DNA of 64,000 nt from Alopecurus myosuroides (Eukaryota > Streptophyta > Magnoliopsida > Poales > Poaceae), in NCBI GenBank assembly GCA_028641055.1, contig CM054061.1, forward strand, positions 61,417,904 to 61,481,903, in the 5' to 3' direction. Made by a program: the position numbers and the translations under genes. Numbering within the stretch: the first letter of the stretch is position 1; each line of letters starts with the position of its first letter. Shown here piece after piece: positions 52,984 to 64,000 of this stretch. Below the pieces are notes generated by a model, which was given only the letters and a program-made list of their open reading frames with translations, made no database searches and had not been told where the DNA came from.

Positions 52984-53369
52984 CTGCGTAAACCACAGCC
53001 CCAAAGGGGGTCAGTACACCAACGTACTGGCAAGCAAGACTCACAGTTCACCAAAGTGTAACCCGTCAACACCAAGTACAGAAACCTTGGTTCAACGGAA
53101 GGAGGGGATATGAAAGATGCTGCAACTGGCTGCGCTAACCCACTACAGAAATCTACAACTTCCAACTATCAGAAAAGGGATAAGATAGCGTATGGTAACC
53201 AACTGTTGTTAACCATCAAACAAACCCATCCTGGATCTCGCCCCTTATCCAAAGAAGCAATCCGAGGATAACTCACACAGTTGAATTAATGAATAATGGA
53301 TCAAGTTTGTTGTGTCAATAAATCTATTACTAGTCAATTCATCAATAGTTAGGTGTAAGTTGTTCTGAG

Positions 53370-53890
53370 TACTTGTTAGCCAGTACTTTCACCAAGTCAA
53401 CCATAACCGCGGAAAACACGGCTTCTCGAGAAGATTTATCCCTGCAGGGTTGCACCAATTTGGCCGTACACGTATGAATAACCCGCCAGATGGGATGCCT
53501 CCCACCAAGCGGGGCACTCAACACAACTCGACCCTTCTTCGCATCAAGCCCAAAGAACCTTGGGCGCACGGCTAATCAAGCCCCGAAGAAAAGGGACCCT
53601 CATAGCACTCTAAGACCGTGTCCCCCTATATGCCGACTACAAAAGTTCCACCCTGCGCTGGGCTCGCAAAAACATGCATGCGGCAAATGGAAAACACGAA
53701 CTAAATGAGGCGATTTGGACGAGATGCGAATCGAGTCAAATTGAGGGGGGCGCCCATACTCGCTTCCCACATGCGGGTAGTGCGCTCATCATGGATCAGT
53801 AGACAAGACCCTTTTCCTATTAGGGTCGACACTAGCAGGCTCCAAAACCACACAGGGCCTCCTGCCGGTGCCTTATCAGCATATTATTGA
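53370..53890 (-). repeat. Conserved LTR core block (element C, 3' LTR)
   Basis: This matches the core blocks of B, the solo LTR and A. The 5' LTR copy begins at about 63690 and runs to the window end. Confidence 0.8.
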
Positions 53891-54175
53891 TAACAGGTTG
53901 ATTGATTAACATCGAGCCCCCAGAAGATGATAGAATAATAATAACAGAAAGTAACGGGTAACCGACTCGAGCAAAGCAACCTAAGCATGCTAGTAAGACA
54001 CTGGCTCAAACAAGGGGTTGTAGGAAGGGAGATGAGGCAATATCAGGTTTAAAGGATTCATGTGATAGGTTCGTAACAGAACATCTACTAATAAGGCTAG
54101 CAGAATAGAACAACGGAAAGGTATCGGTAACCAATGTTGAAAAGAACACAGTGGTTCATGTGAGTGATAACTTGC

Positions 54176-54253
54176 ATGCAAACCCAGTAGCCGGGTACTG
54201 AGCTAGATCCTCGGAAGGGGTGTCGTAAAGATCGTCGGTATCAACCTCGTCGT
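54176..54253 (-). other. Candidate LTR exon A (element C)
   Basis: The acceptor is CTCGGTTAG|. The donor position reads GCAT|GCAAGT, so the last exon base is weakened compared with element B. The 78 bp (one codon longer than in B) read DEVDTDDLYDTPSEDLAQY then PATGFA. The phase still joins exon B in frame. Confidence 0.45.
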
Positions 54254-54394
54254 CTAACCGAGAAGAAGCAAAACAAACAAGGCAGAAATAAACAATCATT
54301 ATCATGGCATAGTGCACAATCAAAGATGATGCATGACAAGTTAATGGTTGCATCAAAATAAACTAACTAACATGATAACACAATTTAAATGGAC

Positions 54395-54419
54395 CCATAT
54401 GCAATTGGATTGCATATGG
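54395..54419. other. Conserved LTR hairpin (element C)
   Basis: Eleven-bp arms CCATATGCAAT and ATTGCATATGG flank a three-base loop. Confidence 0.8.
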
Positions 54420-55439
54420 AAAAGGTCCATTGAAATAAGTGGGAACAAATGATTTACAATTAATTATTAGGTGAAAGTTGTTAGCATGATGCATGCATGA
54501 TGGTAACAACAAAATAACAACAAATAACAATGATAGATGCAAGTGTTAAAAGGATTTTAACAAGTTTTGGAAATCATTTATTAAGTTTAGGAAAGTTTGG
54601 TTACTTAAAACATGTCACACAAGTAATGGTTGTTATCAACAAGTTAAAGTGTTCCAAACAAATAACAAGGTTTATATTTGAAAAGAATATCAAATTTTAG
54701 TTGGATTACATGTTTCACATGTTGAAATAGGAGTTAGGATAATTTAATTATGAATTAAACAATATTAAACAAGTTTTAATTGAATTTAAAACAAGTTTGA
54801 AAATTAATTGAATTTTATTTAGTCAAAACATAATTTCAAATTCACATTTGCAAAGTTCACACTTTGGTGGTTTGAAAACATATTTTGCATGTTCAAAAAT
54901 ATTTTATTTTGAGCAAGTTATGATTTTAGCAATTTTAATTGGATTAAACAAGTATTAAATTATTTAGGCAATTTAAATTATTCAAACCAGGAAACAAAAT
55001 TTATATTTGAATAGGTTATTCAAAATGGTATGGAAAACATATTTTATTTGCATTATTTGGAATTAGTATGAATTAGTTATTGAATTTAGAAATTAGCATT
55101 TGAATTATTCAAGTTTGAATTTTAAATGCATTTGGAAATTCCAAAACAGTACACAAATAGATTATTTGGAAAGATTATTTAATTTGGAACAGAAAACATA
55201 TACAACTTTTATTTATTGGAATTATAGATTAAAAGTTATTAAGGTTTAAAGTTCAATGTTTAAATCTGTTATTTAAAATGATTTAGGAAATAAACAGAAA
55301 TTTGCGCAGAAACTTTTATTACGGCGCGGCTGTCTACCCCTAGCCACTGCCCGTGGGCCAGGGGCCAGCGTGGCGCGCCTTGCGCTTGCGTGGCAACCAC
55401 CGCGGCTGACGGGTGGGCCACGGATGTCAGCGCGCGCTC

Positions 55440-55530
55440 AAAAAAGTTGGATTAAACCACTGCGGCCGCGGGGGATCGATCCCACGACCGCGCGCTAGGC
55501 ACAGCGCAGTGCTACCACTGCGGTGCCTTC
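55440..55530 (-). other. tRNA-like segment with B-box in LTR of element C
   Basis: On the minus strand a perfect four-bp D-arm GCAG/CTGC encloses TGGTAGCA. An anticodon-arm-like stem GCGCT/AGCGC follows, then the B-box-like GGATCGATCCC at 55483-55473 (two mismatches), then a seven-T run at 55446-55440. This is the most tRNA-shaped of the set, although no acceptor stem pairs convincingly. Confidence 0.5.
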
Positions 55531-56075
55531 GTCAGTTTCGACAGAGGAAGGAACGCGGACAGGTTAACACTCAACGCATGGTTAACTGAACTTTTGCCTT
55601 GACGAACGAAACCTTCCTCGACTGAAACAGACAACAACGACGCTCGCCGGCGTTGAGATGGCCGTGGCCGTGCGCAATATGGAGGCGATGGAGGTGCACG
55701 GTACCGTGGCGGAGCAACAGAGGGAGAGAGGGGAAAGAAACGGTGGCTCACCACCGGTGTAGCCGTAGCAGAGGGGCGGTGACGCACGATGACGACGGCG
55801 GCAGCGGCGGAGAAGAGAGGACGACGGCGCGTCTGTAGCTGTTCTCCGGTGGCGCTCCGGTGTCCAAGCCGTAGAGGAAGAAGCGGGCGTTCGATTTCAG
55901 TGGCTAGGTAGGTTGGTGGTGCACGGTGACGACGGATTCCATCGGGGTTCAGAGGGGGAGGTCGCCGGAGGGAGTTGCAGAGAGGGGAGCTCGACGGGGG
56001 AGAAACAATTGGCGGCGGCGGAGAGGGGAATAGTGACCTAGGGGGGCTAGGGTTGGCGGCGCTGTGCCCTAGGTA

Positions 56076-56081
56076 CTTATA
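56076..56081 (-). promoter_or_regulatory. TATA box in LTR of element C
   Basis: The minus strand reads TATAAG in the setting GCGCCTATAAGTACCTAGGG. The core is shared with the 3' LTR of element B. Confidence 0.6.
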
Positions 56082-56918
56082 GGCGCGGACGACGAGGTGG
56101 ATGCCGTCGGCGGCGCCGCACTGCCGCGGTGGCACCGCTGCGATTGCAGCCGTACAGGTTGAAGACGAGGAACAGAAGACAGAAAAAAAAACGAAGCGTT
56201 TTCTTTGCGGGAAACGGGCTGGGCTGCGCAGCGCGTTAGAGAAGGAAAAGGAGCAGTGGGCTGGGCGCAGCCCACTCTCCCTGGCTGTTCCCTTTTTCTT
56301 TTTCAAAATAAAATCCTTTTCTGTTTTTTTTTGTAGTGTTTGGTTTTGGAAGAAAAGGTAGGGTTTTAGGTTAGAGAAAAATTTGGAAAAATTAGGGGAA
56401 GTTCCTTAGGCCAATTGCAAACATTTGTTAGCTTTTATTTTCAAAAGTTTAAATATTTGCTTGCTGTTTGAAATTAAACCAAATTTAGGGAATTTTAATA
56501 TTAATGAAACCTTATTGAAAACAACCATTTTTAATAGGGTTACCCCTAAGATTTAATGTGATTAAAGATTACATTTGTTTGGTGAATTTCATGGATTCAA
56601 AAAGGGTACTGATTTGAAGACTTGGTTTGAATTTGGAAATGATTTAGAATTAATTGCTTGAATTACTTGTTTGATTAAAACCATCAATTTAAAGAGTGAC
56701 CATTAATGAATTATTTGGAAGCAATTGAGGTTTTTGATTTGCAATCCTTTATTTGAAAAGATTGTAACAGACAAGTATGAAGACAAAGGTTGATTAAGTT
56801 TGACTTTCATTATGAAAACAATGCAAACAGAAAATAAAATGAGGATGATGACATGATGCATTGCTTAAATTAAACAAGGAATAAAACAACTAGGGAGTTT
56901 TCATACTTGGATGTTACA

Positions 56919-56937
56919 AAACGCCCCCCCCCCCTTG
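56919..56937 (-). other. Polypurine tract of element C
   Basis: The minus strand shows a run of 13 G followed by CGTTT immediately before the 3' LTR. It is the expanded counterpart of element B's AGGGGGGGCG. Confidence 0.85.
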
Positions 56938-56960
56938 AAGGAATCGCGCCCCGAGATTCC

Positions 56961-59900
56961 TTACTGAGAAGTGAAAAGGTCCGGATACTTCTTGCGAAGA
57001 TCCTCTTCGGTCTCCCATGTTGCCTCTTTATCGGAATGATGCGACCATTGCACTTTCAAGAACTTGGTGCTCTTGTTGCGAGTCTTACGAACGGTCTCAT
57101 CGAGAATTTGGATAGGGTGCTCCTCATAAGAGAGATCATCTTGCAGTTCAATGGAATCATGATCAACTGCACGATCTGGATCTTTGAAACACTTCTTGAG
57201 CTGTGACACGTGGAACACATCGTGCACTTTGGATAGTTTTTCTGGAAGTTCAAGACGATGAGCATTTTCTGCACGCCTTGAGAGGATGTTGAAAGGGCCA
57301 ATGTATCTTGGTGCCAGCTTTCCTTTCACACCAAAACGATGAGTGCCTCTGAGGGGAGTTACACGGAGATATGCTTTATCACCAGGTGCATAGACCATGT
57401 CCCGGTGCTTGCTGTCATAGTAACTCTTCTGACGAGACTGAGCAATCTTGAGATTGTCACGAATGATACGAACTTTCTCCTCGGCTTCCTTAACAATGTC
57501 AGGGCCTAAGAGTGAACGTTCACCAGCTCCAGACCAATTGATTGGACTCCTGCATCTGCGGCCATACAATGCCTCAAATGGTGCCATGCCTAGGCTTGCC
57601 TGGTAGCTGTTGTTGTAGGAGAATTCAGCATATGGAAGGCAATCCTCCCATTTCATGCCAAAGGAGAGAGCACATGCTCTGAGCATATCCTCGAGAATCT
57701 GATTGACTCTTTCGACTTGCCCCTGAGACTGAGGGTGATAAGCTGTGCTGAACAGAAGTTTAGTGCCCAATGCTTCTTGAAAACTCTTCTAGAAATGAGA
57801 AGTGAAGATACTTCCACGGTCTGAGCTTATTTCCAATGGAACACCATGAAGAGGAACAATCCTTGCTGTGTACAGCTCTGCTAACTGGCTAGCTGAGATA
57901 GTTTCCTTGACAGCAAAGAAGTGAGCTACTTTAGTGAGACGATCAATAACAACGAAGATTGCATCGTTGCCTTTCTTGGACTTTGGAAACCCAGTAACGA
58001 AGTCCATTTCAATCATGTCCCACTTCCACTCAGGAATTTTGAGAGGTTGGAGAAGACCGGCTGTTTTCTGATGGACTGCCTTAACACGTTGACAAACGTC
58101 GCATTCAGAAACGTATTGAGCAATTTCACGTTTCATGCCAGACCACCAATACAGAGTCTTGAGATCCTGGTACATCTTTGTACTTCCAGGGTGGATGGAG
58201 AGAGGAGTTTCATGAGCCTCCTTTAGAATGATATCTTTGAGACTTTGAATCTGAGGAACTGCAATGCGTCCTTCGAAGAACACAGCTCCTTTGTCATCAA
58301 TTGAGAAGGACTTGAACTTATCACTGCCTTCTTTGATGTGTTCTACAATCTTCTTGATTTCAGCATCACGAAATTGTTCAGAACGAATCTTATCCTCGAG
58401 AGTTGGACTGGCTGTCAAGCTAGCAAGATATCCTTGAGGAACAAGACCAAGGTTCAGCTTCTGGAATTCTTCATGAAGTGGAGGTTGGCTTTCCATGATC
58501 ATGAGATTATTGCAATAGGATTTGCGACTGAGAGCATCGGCCATAACATTAGCCTTGCCTGGAGTGTAAGAAATGGTGAGATCAAAGTCTTTAATCTTCT
58601 CAATCCATCTCCTTTGCCTGAGGTTTAGATCCGGCTGAGTGAAGATGTATTTCAGACTCTTGTGATCGGAAAAGATTTCAGTTTTGTTACCCAACAAGTA
58701 TTGTCTCCATTTCTTGAGGGCAAACACAACTGCTGCAAGTTCTAGGTCATGAGTGGGATAGTTTTGCTCATGTGCATTCAACTGACGTGAAGCATAAGCC
58801 ACAACTTGACGTTCTTGCATAAGAACTGCTCCTAGACCTTGGAGAGATGCATCGCAGAATATCTGGAAAGGTTTGGTGGTATCTGGGCCAACTAGAACAG
58901 GTGTAGAAGTGAGTTTAGTCTTGAGGAGATTGAAACTCTCATCACACTGTGGAGTCCAAACGAACTTCTTGTCCTTCTTCGTGAGATCAGTGAGAGGTTT
59001 AGCAATCTTGGAGAAGTTTTGGACGAAGCGACGGCAATAGCTAGCCAAGCCAAGAAAACTTCTGACTTGCTTCACCGTCTTAGGGGGTTTCCAATCAACG
59101 ATTGCCTTAACCTTTTCCGGGTCAATGGCTATGCCCTTGGCAGAGATGATGTGACCAAGATACGCAACTTCTGAAATCCAGAACTCACACTTGGAGAACT
59201 TGGCATACAGACGATGCTCGCGAAGTTTCATGAGAGTGAGACGAAGATGTTCTCCATGCTCCTCCTCGGATTTTGAGTAGACGAGAATATCATCAAGATA
59301 TACCACAACGAACTTGTCGAGGTATTCATGGAAGACGGAATTCATGAGTCTTGAGAAGGTCGCCGGTGCATTGGTGAGACCAAAGGACATGACGGTGTAT
59401 TCATATAGACCGTAACGAGTGGTGAAAGCTGTCTTAGGAATATCTTCCTTTCTGATCTTTATCTGATGGTAACCCATCCTCAAGTCCAACTTAGAGAATA
59501 TTGAGGCTCCAGCAAGTTGATCAAAAAGATCATCGATACGAGGAATTGGATACTTGTTCTTGATGGTTTTCTCGTTGAGAGGACGATAGTCAACCACGAG
59601 TCTTTTTGTCTGATCCTTCTTGGCAACAAACAGAGTTGGGCAACCCCAAGCGGAGGAACTAGGCTGAATGTAACCTTTCTCCATGTACATATCGATTTGC
59701 TCCTTCAACAATTTCAGTTCAGGAGGAGCTATCTTGTATGGATGCTTAGAGATTGGAGCAGTACCTGGCTCAAGCTCGATCACGAACTCAACTGCTCTGT
59801 CCGGAGGCATCCCTGGCAACTCTTCTGGAAAGACGTCAGGGAATTCACAAACCACCGGTACATTCTCAATTGCAGGAAGAGCTTTAGCATCGAGGTTGAA

Positions 59901-61349
59901 CAGCTGAGCAGAACTTGATTCATATGGAGAATAGACTATCTGGCCAGCCGGATGGAACAGAGTTATTGACTTGTTAGCACAGTCAATTTTTGCTTTATTG
60001 GCCTTCAACCAATCCATGCCCAGAATGACATCAATGTCAGAATTTCCCAGTAACATGAGTGAAGCAAGGAATATGCGACCTCCAATCAGAATTTGATTGT
60101 CCATGCTTATCTTGGATGTAATCATTTTAGTTCCCGGAGAGTGAACATAGATTTGATTGCTTAGTGGAACCAGAACTAGGTTGTATGCTGTTGCAAAGAT
60201 CTTTGACACAAACGAATGCGATGCTCCAGTATCAAACAACACTTTAGCTGGAAAAGAGTTTACGGGTAATATACCGAGAACGACGTCAGCAGCTTCCTCA
60301 GCTTTGTCGGCCTTGATATGGTTCACCCTCGCGTTCCTCCCGACAGGCCTATTGTTGGAGTTGAAGGCTTTAGCCGGGGGAGCACGAACCATTGCCTGGT
60401 TGGTGTTTGGGCGAGGAGGTGGAGGTAGCTGCCTCTGAGTGCACTTATCAGCGTAGTGTCCAGTCTCCTTGCACTTGAAGCAAGTGACGACACGAGGAGT
60501 ACCTGGCCTTGGCTGCCCCATTGGAACCCTCTGACCCTGCATCTGAGATGGGTTGGGTGGGCCGGGACCAAAGCCTGGAGAAGCTTGGGCATTTGGAGCC
60601 CGAGTGACAGCACCATTTGGCACCCAGATGCGGCGCTTCTGCGGAGGGGTGGTCATGTTGGAGGAGGAACCACCCTCACGCGAGTGCTTGCGCGAATCCT
60701 CGAACGCCTTGCGCCCATTCTCCTCATTGAGCGCGGTGTTCACGAGTTCCTCGAAGTCCTTGCACTTGACATTTGTGAGAGCGTACTTCAGTTCCGGGTT
60801 AAAACCTCGGCGGAACCTTGCCATCTTCTTGGCCTCAGTGGACACTTCGTCACCAGCGTATCGAGCGAGGCGATTGAACTCGGTCTGATAACTGATAACG
60901 TCCAGCTTGCCCTGCTTGAAGGAGCAGAACTCTTCACGCATCCTTTCCATGAGGCCATCTGGGATGTGGTGCTTCAGGAAGGCTTCCTTGAAACAGCCCC
61001 AGGTGATAGGATAGCCAGCTCTCATGGTCTGGTAGTTCTCCCACCAAGAAGCTGCCTGACCCTTCAGTAGGTAGGTGGCATACTTGACCTTATCTTCCTC
61101 AGCAACATGTGCGATCTCCAGAGTCCTGGCTATGTCACGGATCCAGTCATCAGCATCCAGGGGCTCGCGTGTTGCCACGAAAGCTTTCGGGCCCAAGCTG
61201 AGGAACTCCTTGATGTTAACCCGTGGAGCATCCTGGTTGTTGTGCTGGTTAGCCTGGATCTGGGCCATCTGAGCCACGACCTGAGTCATCTGAGTCAACA
61301 GCTCCGTGAGCGGAGGTGGCTCAGGCGGGGAGTTCCTGGTTGGAGGCAT
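56961..61349 (-). pseudogene. Gag-pol polyprotein of element C, one nonsense codon in integrase
   Basis: The frame has the same 1462-codon length and domain order as element B: gag, CCHC knuckle ([14 protein letters not shown]), DTGA protease, RT with YLDD, RNase H, integrase, GPF-like motif and chromodomain. A single TAG at 57791-57789 replaces the Trp codon present in element B within [12 protein letters not shown] of the integrase core, just after SSDRGSIF. Downstream codons stay open to the normal stop. The gag and protease parts differ from B at roughly one residue in eight, while RT to chromodomain differs at about 2%. The copy cannot make full integrase but its RNA and LTRs look competent for rescue in trans. 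Confidence 0.95.
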
Positions 61350-61350
61350 C

Positions 61351-62602
61351 CTGAACAGAAATGCATTTTAGCACAATAACAGAAAAGGATAGACTTGGTA
61401 ACCGAAAGATAGATTATTCCGACGCATGAATAGATAACCAACAGGTACATCATCACATGTTCAAATACATCAGAATATCCAACAGACCAAATACATGGTT
61501 CGAATGCCAAAGGATAACTAAACATAGCTAGGAACGGATACATCGGTACTCCCATGCTCATCACGCAGGACGGCGGCTAGGAGTACGGCGAGAGATACGG
61601 TGAGGAGGAATCCCACGGAAGTAAGTATCACGACGATCCCTGTAGATAGGAACTGCTCTGAGAGGGACCCTCGGAGTGGTGAAGTAGAAAGCGTCCTCTC
61701 CCTGTGCTCCAAAGAGAGGAATACCACTGTAACCAGCTCCAAGGTTGAGAAGTGGACCTCTGATCGGCTCGTAACCTCCAGCATCTGGCAGAGGAAGACC
61801 AGCTGGCTGAGTGAAACGCGCAAAGCGCTCATCTCCAACGAAGTCTGTGGTGTACGTCGCCAGACGCGTCAACGCGAGGTAGAGCTGCTCCCTGACTGAG
61901 GCCAACTCCTGAGACAGTGTGGAAGCGACGGCGTCACTGTGCCTCACGAACTGAGCAGTGGTGTGCAGCCTGGAGCTATCAGACTCGTAGGTATCCAGGT
62001 TGCTGTGGATAGTGAAGTGAACTCCCGCCGACGTGATATAACCACGGGGGATGTGACGATAGATGGAATCATCAAACCCCCAGTAGTCAGCCCGAAGGAC
62101 GGTGAGACTCACATACGCTGCCTGCTGCACAGCCATGTCCACTGTGGAACCTACTGCCTCGTAGCGGTGTGCTATGCTCCTGCCATCATCCGACAGAATG
62201 TAGACGATGGCCCGGTAGAAAGTCTGCTCGAACTCGCGCTGGTGCTCGTAGACCTGGTACTCTGGTGCCCAATGGAACCCCAGATAGGTGACCATGTCCC
62301 TCAGCGTCTCCGGATAACCGGCGGTGCTCTCACAGCGAGTCATCCGAACCACCTGCGGGTAGAAGCTGAGACCCATCTGCAGATGATTTGGAAGGTTTTG
62401 ATTAGACGCCGGTAGAAGAAAAAGGAAGTGGAAAACAACAACAAGATTTCAACGGACGAAAGGTTCTTTAAAAGAACAGGATATCGAAGCAACATCGGGA
62501 AAACGAGACCAAAAACCTGAGGTACTACGGAGAACCCAAAACACGTGAAATCCTAACTTGAAAGCTTGGGTGAGAAGAGAAAACAACGTTGCACTTCCTT
62601 AC
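61351..62602 (-). other. Candidate alternatively spliced leader intron of element C
   Basis: The donor TCTG|GTAAGG starts at 62602. The ORF0 acceptor CTGCAG ends at 62377 (226-bp intron) and the gag acceptor CTGTTCAG ends at 61351 (1252-bp intron removing ORF0). The signals match element B although the intervening sequence has diverged. Confidence 0.5.
61561..62376 (-). CDS. ORF0 of element C: putative dsRNA-binding-domain-like protein
   Basis: This intact 271-residue frame aligns without gaps to ORF0 of element B, with about 37 differences by eye. The dsRNA-binding-like region (about 21-97), coiled coil and arginine-rich tail are all kept. Two surface cysteines of B (49, 53) are Phe here, and Lys81 at the start of the second helix is Met, so the lysine expected for RNA contact is not conserved. 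Silent and amino-acid changes are both common, and no stop has arisen. This suggests the frame is maintained. The ATG again follows CTGCAG directly. Confidence 0.7.
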   Translation of the reverse strand: MGLSFYPQVVRMTRCESTAGYPETLRDMVTYLGFHWAPEYQVYEHQREFEQTFYRAIVYILSDDGRSIAHRYEAVGSTVDMAVQQAAYVSLTVLRADYWGFDDSIYRHIPRGYITSAGVHFTIHSNLDTYESDSSRLHTTAQFVRHSDAVASTLSQELASVREQLYLALTRLATYTTDFVGDERFARFTQPAGLPLPDAGGYEPIRGPLLNLGAGYSGIPLFGAQGEDAFYFTTPRVPLRAVPIYRDRRDTYFRGIPPHRISRRTPSRRPA

Positions 62603-62737
62603 CAGAAAAGGGTGGGTGGGTGGGGAAAGAAGAAAAATGGCAGAATTCCTACTCTCACGTTTCATTTTTCCTGTATAGCTACAAAATAGTTTCTAGACTC
62701 AAACTGCGACCAGTAAAAGGGATCCTACAGGCAGACA

Positions 62738-62750
62738 GGCTCTGATACCA
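62738..62750 (-). other. Primer-binding site of element C (tRNA-iMet type)
   Basis: The minus strand reads TGGTATCAGAGCC two bases after the 5' LTR end. Confidence 0.95.
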
Positions 62751-62752
62751 TT

Positions 62753-64000
62753 TGTCGCACCCTGACTTCTAGGGGATACTCATCGGGCCGAACTGGATAG
62801 CAGATGCTTGGTTTATGGGGCATAAATGCTCCCACGTCCCAGCTTCCTGGTAGGCCTGCGCTTATGCGCGACAACACAAGCCCTGCTATTCCATCGTCGA
62901 TGTAAACTATCCACTAGAGATCAAAGGCACTACTGTCGACGTACTTCATACCAATCACACATGGTACGTCAACAGCGTTGAACGAATGATAATCACAACA
63001 CATCTCTAAGACACAAAAGAGTGAAATAAGGTTGCAAATGGCCTTCACTAAGGCAGAGATAGCAAATACAGTCATCCAGAGGACACATGTCCCAACATAG
63101 CATTCATTACATCAGCGGAAGCAAACAAGGCGTCTGAGTACAGACAAATCCAACAGGCTTAAGAAGCCGGAGAAAATAAAGAAGACGAAGCCCATCCACG
63201 TAGGTCCTGGATCCTGCCCGGGGGCCAGCTATCTACTCATCTGCAGTCTCGTCAAACTCCACGAAGTAGCCATCCTGGTGGTCATCGTAGCCGTAGTCGT
63301 AGTCTGCGTAAACCACAGCCCCAAAGGGGGTCAGTACACCAACGTACTGGCAAGCAAGACTCACAGTTCACCAAAGTGTAACCCGTCAACACCAAGTACA
63401 GAAACCTTGGTTCAACGGAAGGAGGGGATATGAAAGATGCTGCAACTGGCTGCGCTAACCCACTACAGAAATCTACAACTTCCAACTATCAGAAAAGGGA
63501 TAAGATAGCGTATGGTAACCAACTGTTGTTAACCATCAAACAAACCCATCCTGGATCTCGCCCCTTATCCAAAGAAGCAATCCGAGGATAACTCACACAG
63601 TTGAATTAATGAATAATGGATCAAGTTTGTTGTGTCAATAAATCTATTACTAGTCAATTCATCAATAGTTAGGTGTAAGTTGTTCTGAGTACTTGTTAGC
63701 CAGTACTTTCACCAAGTCAACCATAACCGCGGAAAACACGGCTTCTCGAGAAGATTTATCCCTGCAGGGTTGCACCAATTTGGCCGTACACGTATGAATA
63801 ACCCGCCAGATGGGATGCCTCCCACCAAGCGGGGCACTCAACACAACTCGACCCTTCTTCGCATCAAGCCCAAAGAACCTTGGGCGCACGGCTAATCAAG
63901 CCCCGAAGAAAAGGGACCCTCATAGCACTCTAAGACCGTGTCCCCCTATATGCCGACTACAAAAGTTCCACCCTGCGCTGGGCTCGCAAAAACATGCATG
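62753..64000 (-). repeat. Element C, 5' LTR (partial, cut by window edge)
   Basis: The inner 1248 bp match 52432-53680 except for one C indel, one A/T change and one silent base change in exon B. The rest lies outside the window. Confidence 0.95.

Larger units (their letters stand above)
52432..56918 (-). repeat. Element C, 3' LTR (4487 bp)
   Basis: On the minus strand it runs from TGTAACATCC to GGTGCGACA. Its U3 region is strongly diverged from element B, but the order of landmarks is the same: TATA (56076-56081), splice donor GTG|GTGAGCC at 55751, tRNA-like segment, hairpin, exon A, conserved core and exon B. Confidence 0.95.
52432..64000 (-). mobile_element. Element C: second chromovirus-type retrotransposon, minus strand (extends past window)
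   Basis: The element has a complete 3' LTR (52432-56918), polypurine tract, polyprotein, ORF0, primer-binding site and the inner 1.25 kb of the 5' LTR. Over that overlap the two LTRs differ at only two substitutions and one single-base indel, so the insertion is very recent. It has the same layout as element B with a different LTR variant. Its outer end lies beyond the window. Confidence 0.95.

Noticed and set aside
55512..56306. 264-codon minus-strand ORF in the LTR of element C
   Set aside because: Its ATG lies upstream of the LTR TATA box, the sequence is low-complexity Pro/Arg/Ser from GC-rich DNA, and the frame is not kept in the other LTRs.

Overview
The window is plant nuclear DNA, almost certainly from a large-genome grass (Poaceae, probably Pooideae). 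The evidence is one intron-containing wall-associated receptor kinase gene in a sea of nested transposons typical of such genomes: Ty3/gypsy chromovirus-type elements with LTRs of more than 4 kb, an Athila-like element, L1-type LINEs, a Mutator-like element and a Stowaway MITE. The species cannot be named from this sequence alone. There is no rRNA, no CRISPR, and no tRNA gene that I would defend as functional.

Layout from left to right. 1-5888: a minus-strand gypsy element (element A) reduced to two long LTRs and about 500 bp of internal sequence, inserted in the RNase H end of a Ty1/copia element whose 3' LTR is 6065-6488. 6489-7762: unremarkable flank with a Stowaway MITE. 7763-10270: the only confident host gene, a three-exon WAK-type receptor kinase that looks intact. 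11231-12941: a tandem duplication split by a 5'-truncated LINE. 13659-20183: a 6.5-kb Mutator-like element with a perfect 9-bp target-site duplication (TSD), two gene-like ORFs on the minus strand, and several tandem repeats. 20341-22855: retrotransposon and DNA-transposon debris. 23056 onward: a degenerate L1 LINE, split first by a 4.8-kb solo LTR (25904-30685, TSD aggtt), then by an Athila-like element (from 30906). The Athila-like element's 5' LTR is itself split by a complete 14.8-kb chromovirus (element B, plus strand, 37234-51999, TSD taatc) and by a second member of the same group (element C, minus strand, from 52432 past the window edge).

Elements A, B, C and the solo LTR are one extended group. 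All use the initiator-methionine-tRNA type primer-binding site or carry the matching LTR ends. B and C encode gag-protease-RT-RNase H-integrase-chromodomain polyproteins of 1462 codons (C has one nonsense codon) plus an intact 271-aa ORF upstream of gag (ORF0).

The most unusual material lies in this group. (1) Their LTRs are built like genes: a TATA box, conserved introns (one with a GC donor), and two short in-frame acidic exons. (2) Each LTR has a tRNA-like segment with a Pol III B-box match followed by a T run, inside an intron. (3) Each LTR whose middle is visible has a near-perfect 9-11 bp-arm hairpin. (4) ORF0 has the pattern of a dsRNA-binding domain, and conserved splice acceptors sit immediately before both the ORF0 ATG and the gag ATG, suggesting a splicing switch. 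(5) B and C are mosaics: pol is almost identical while the LTRs, ORF0 and gag differ, and the two LTRs of B differ strongly only in a block around the TATA box. These are readings by eye. Alignments, RNA evidence and homology searches would decide them.
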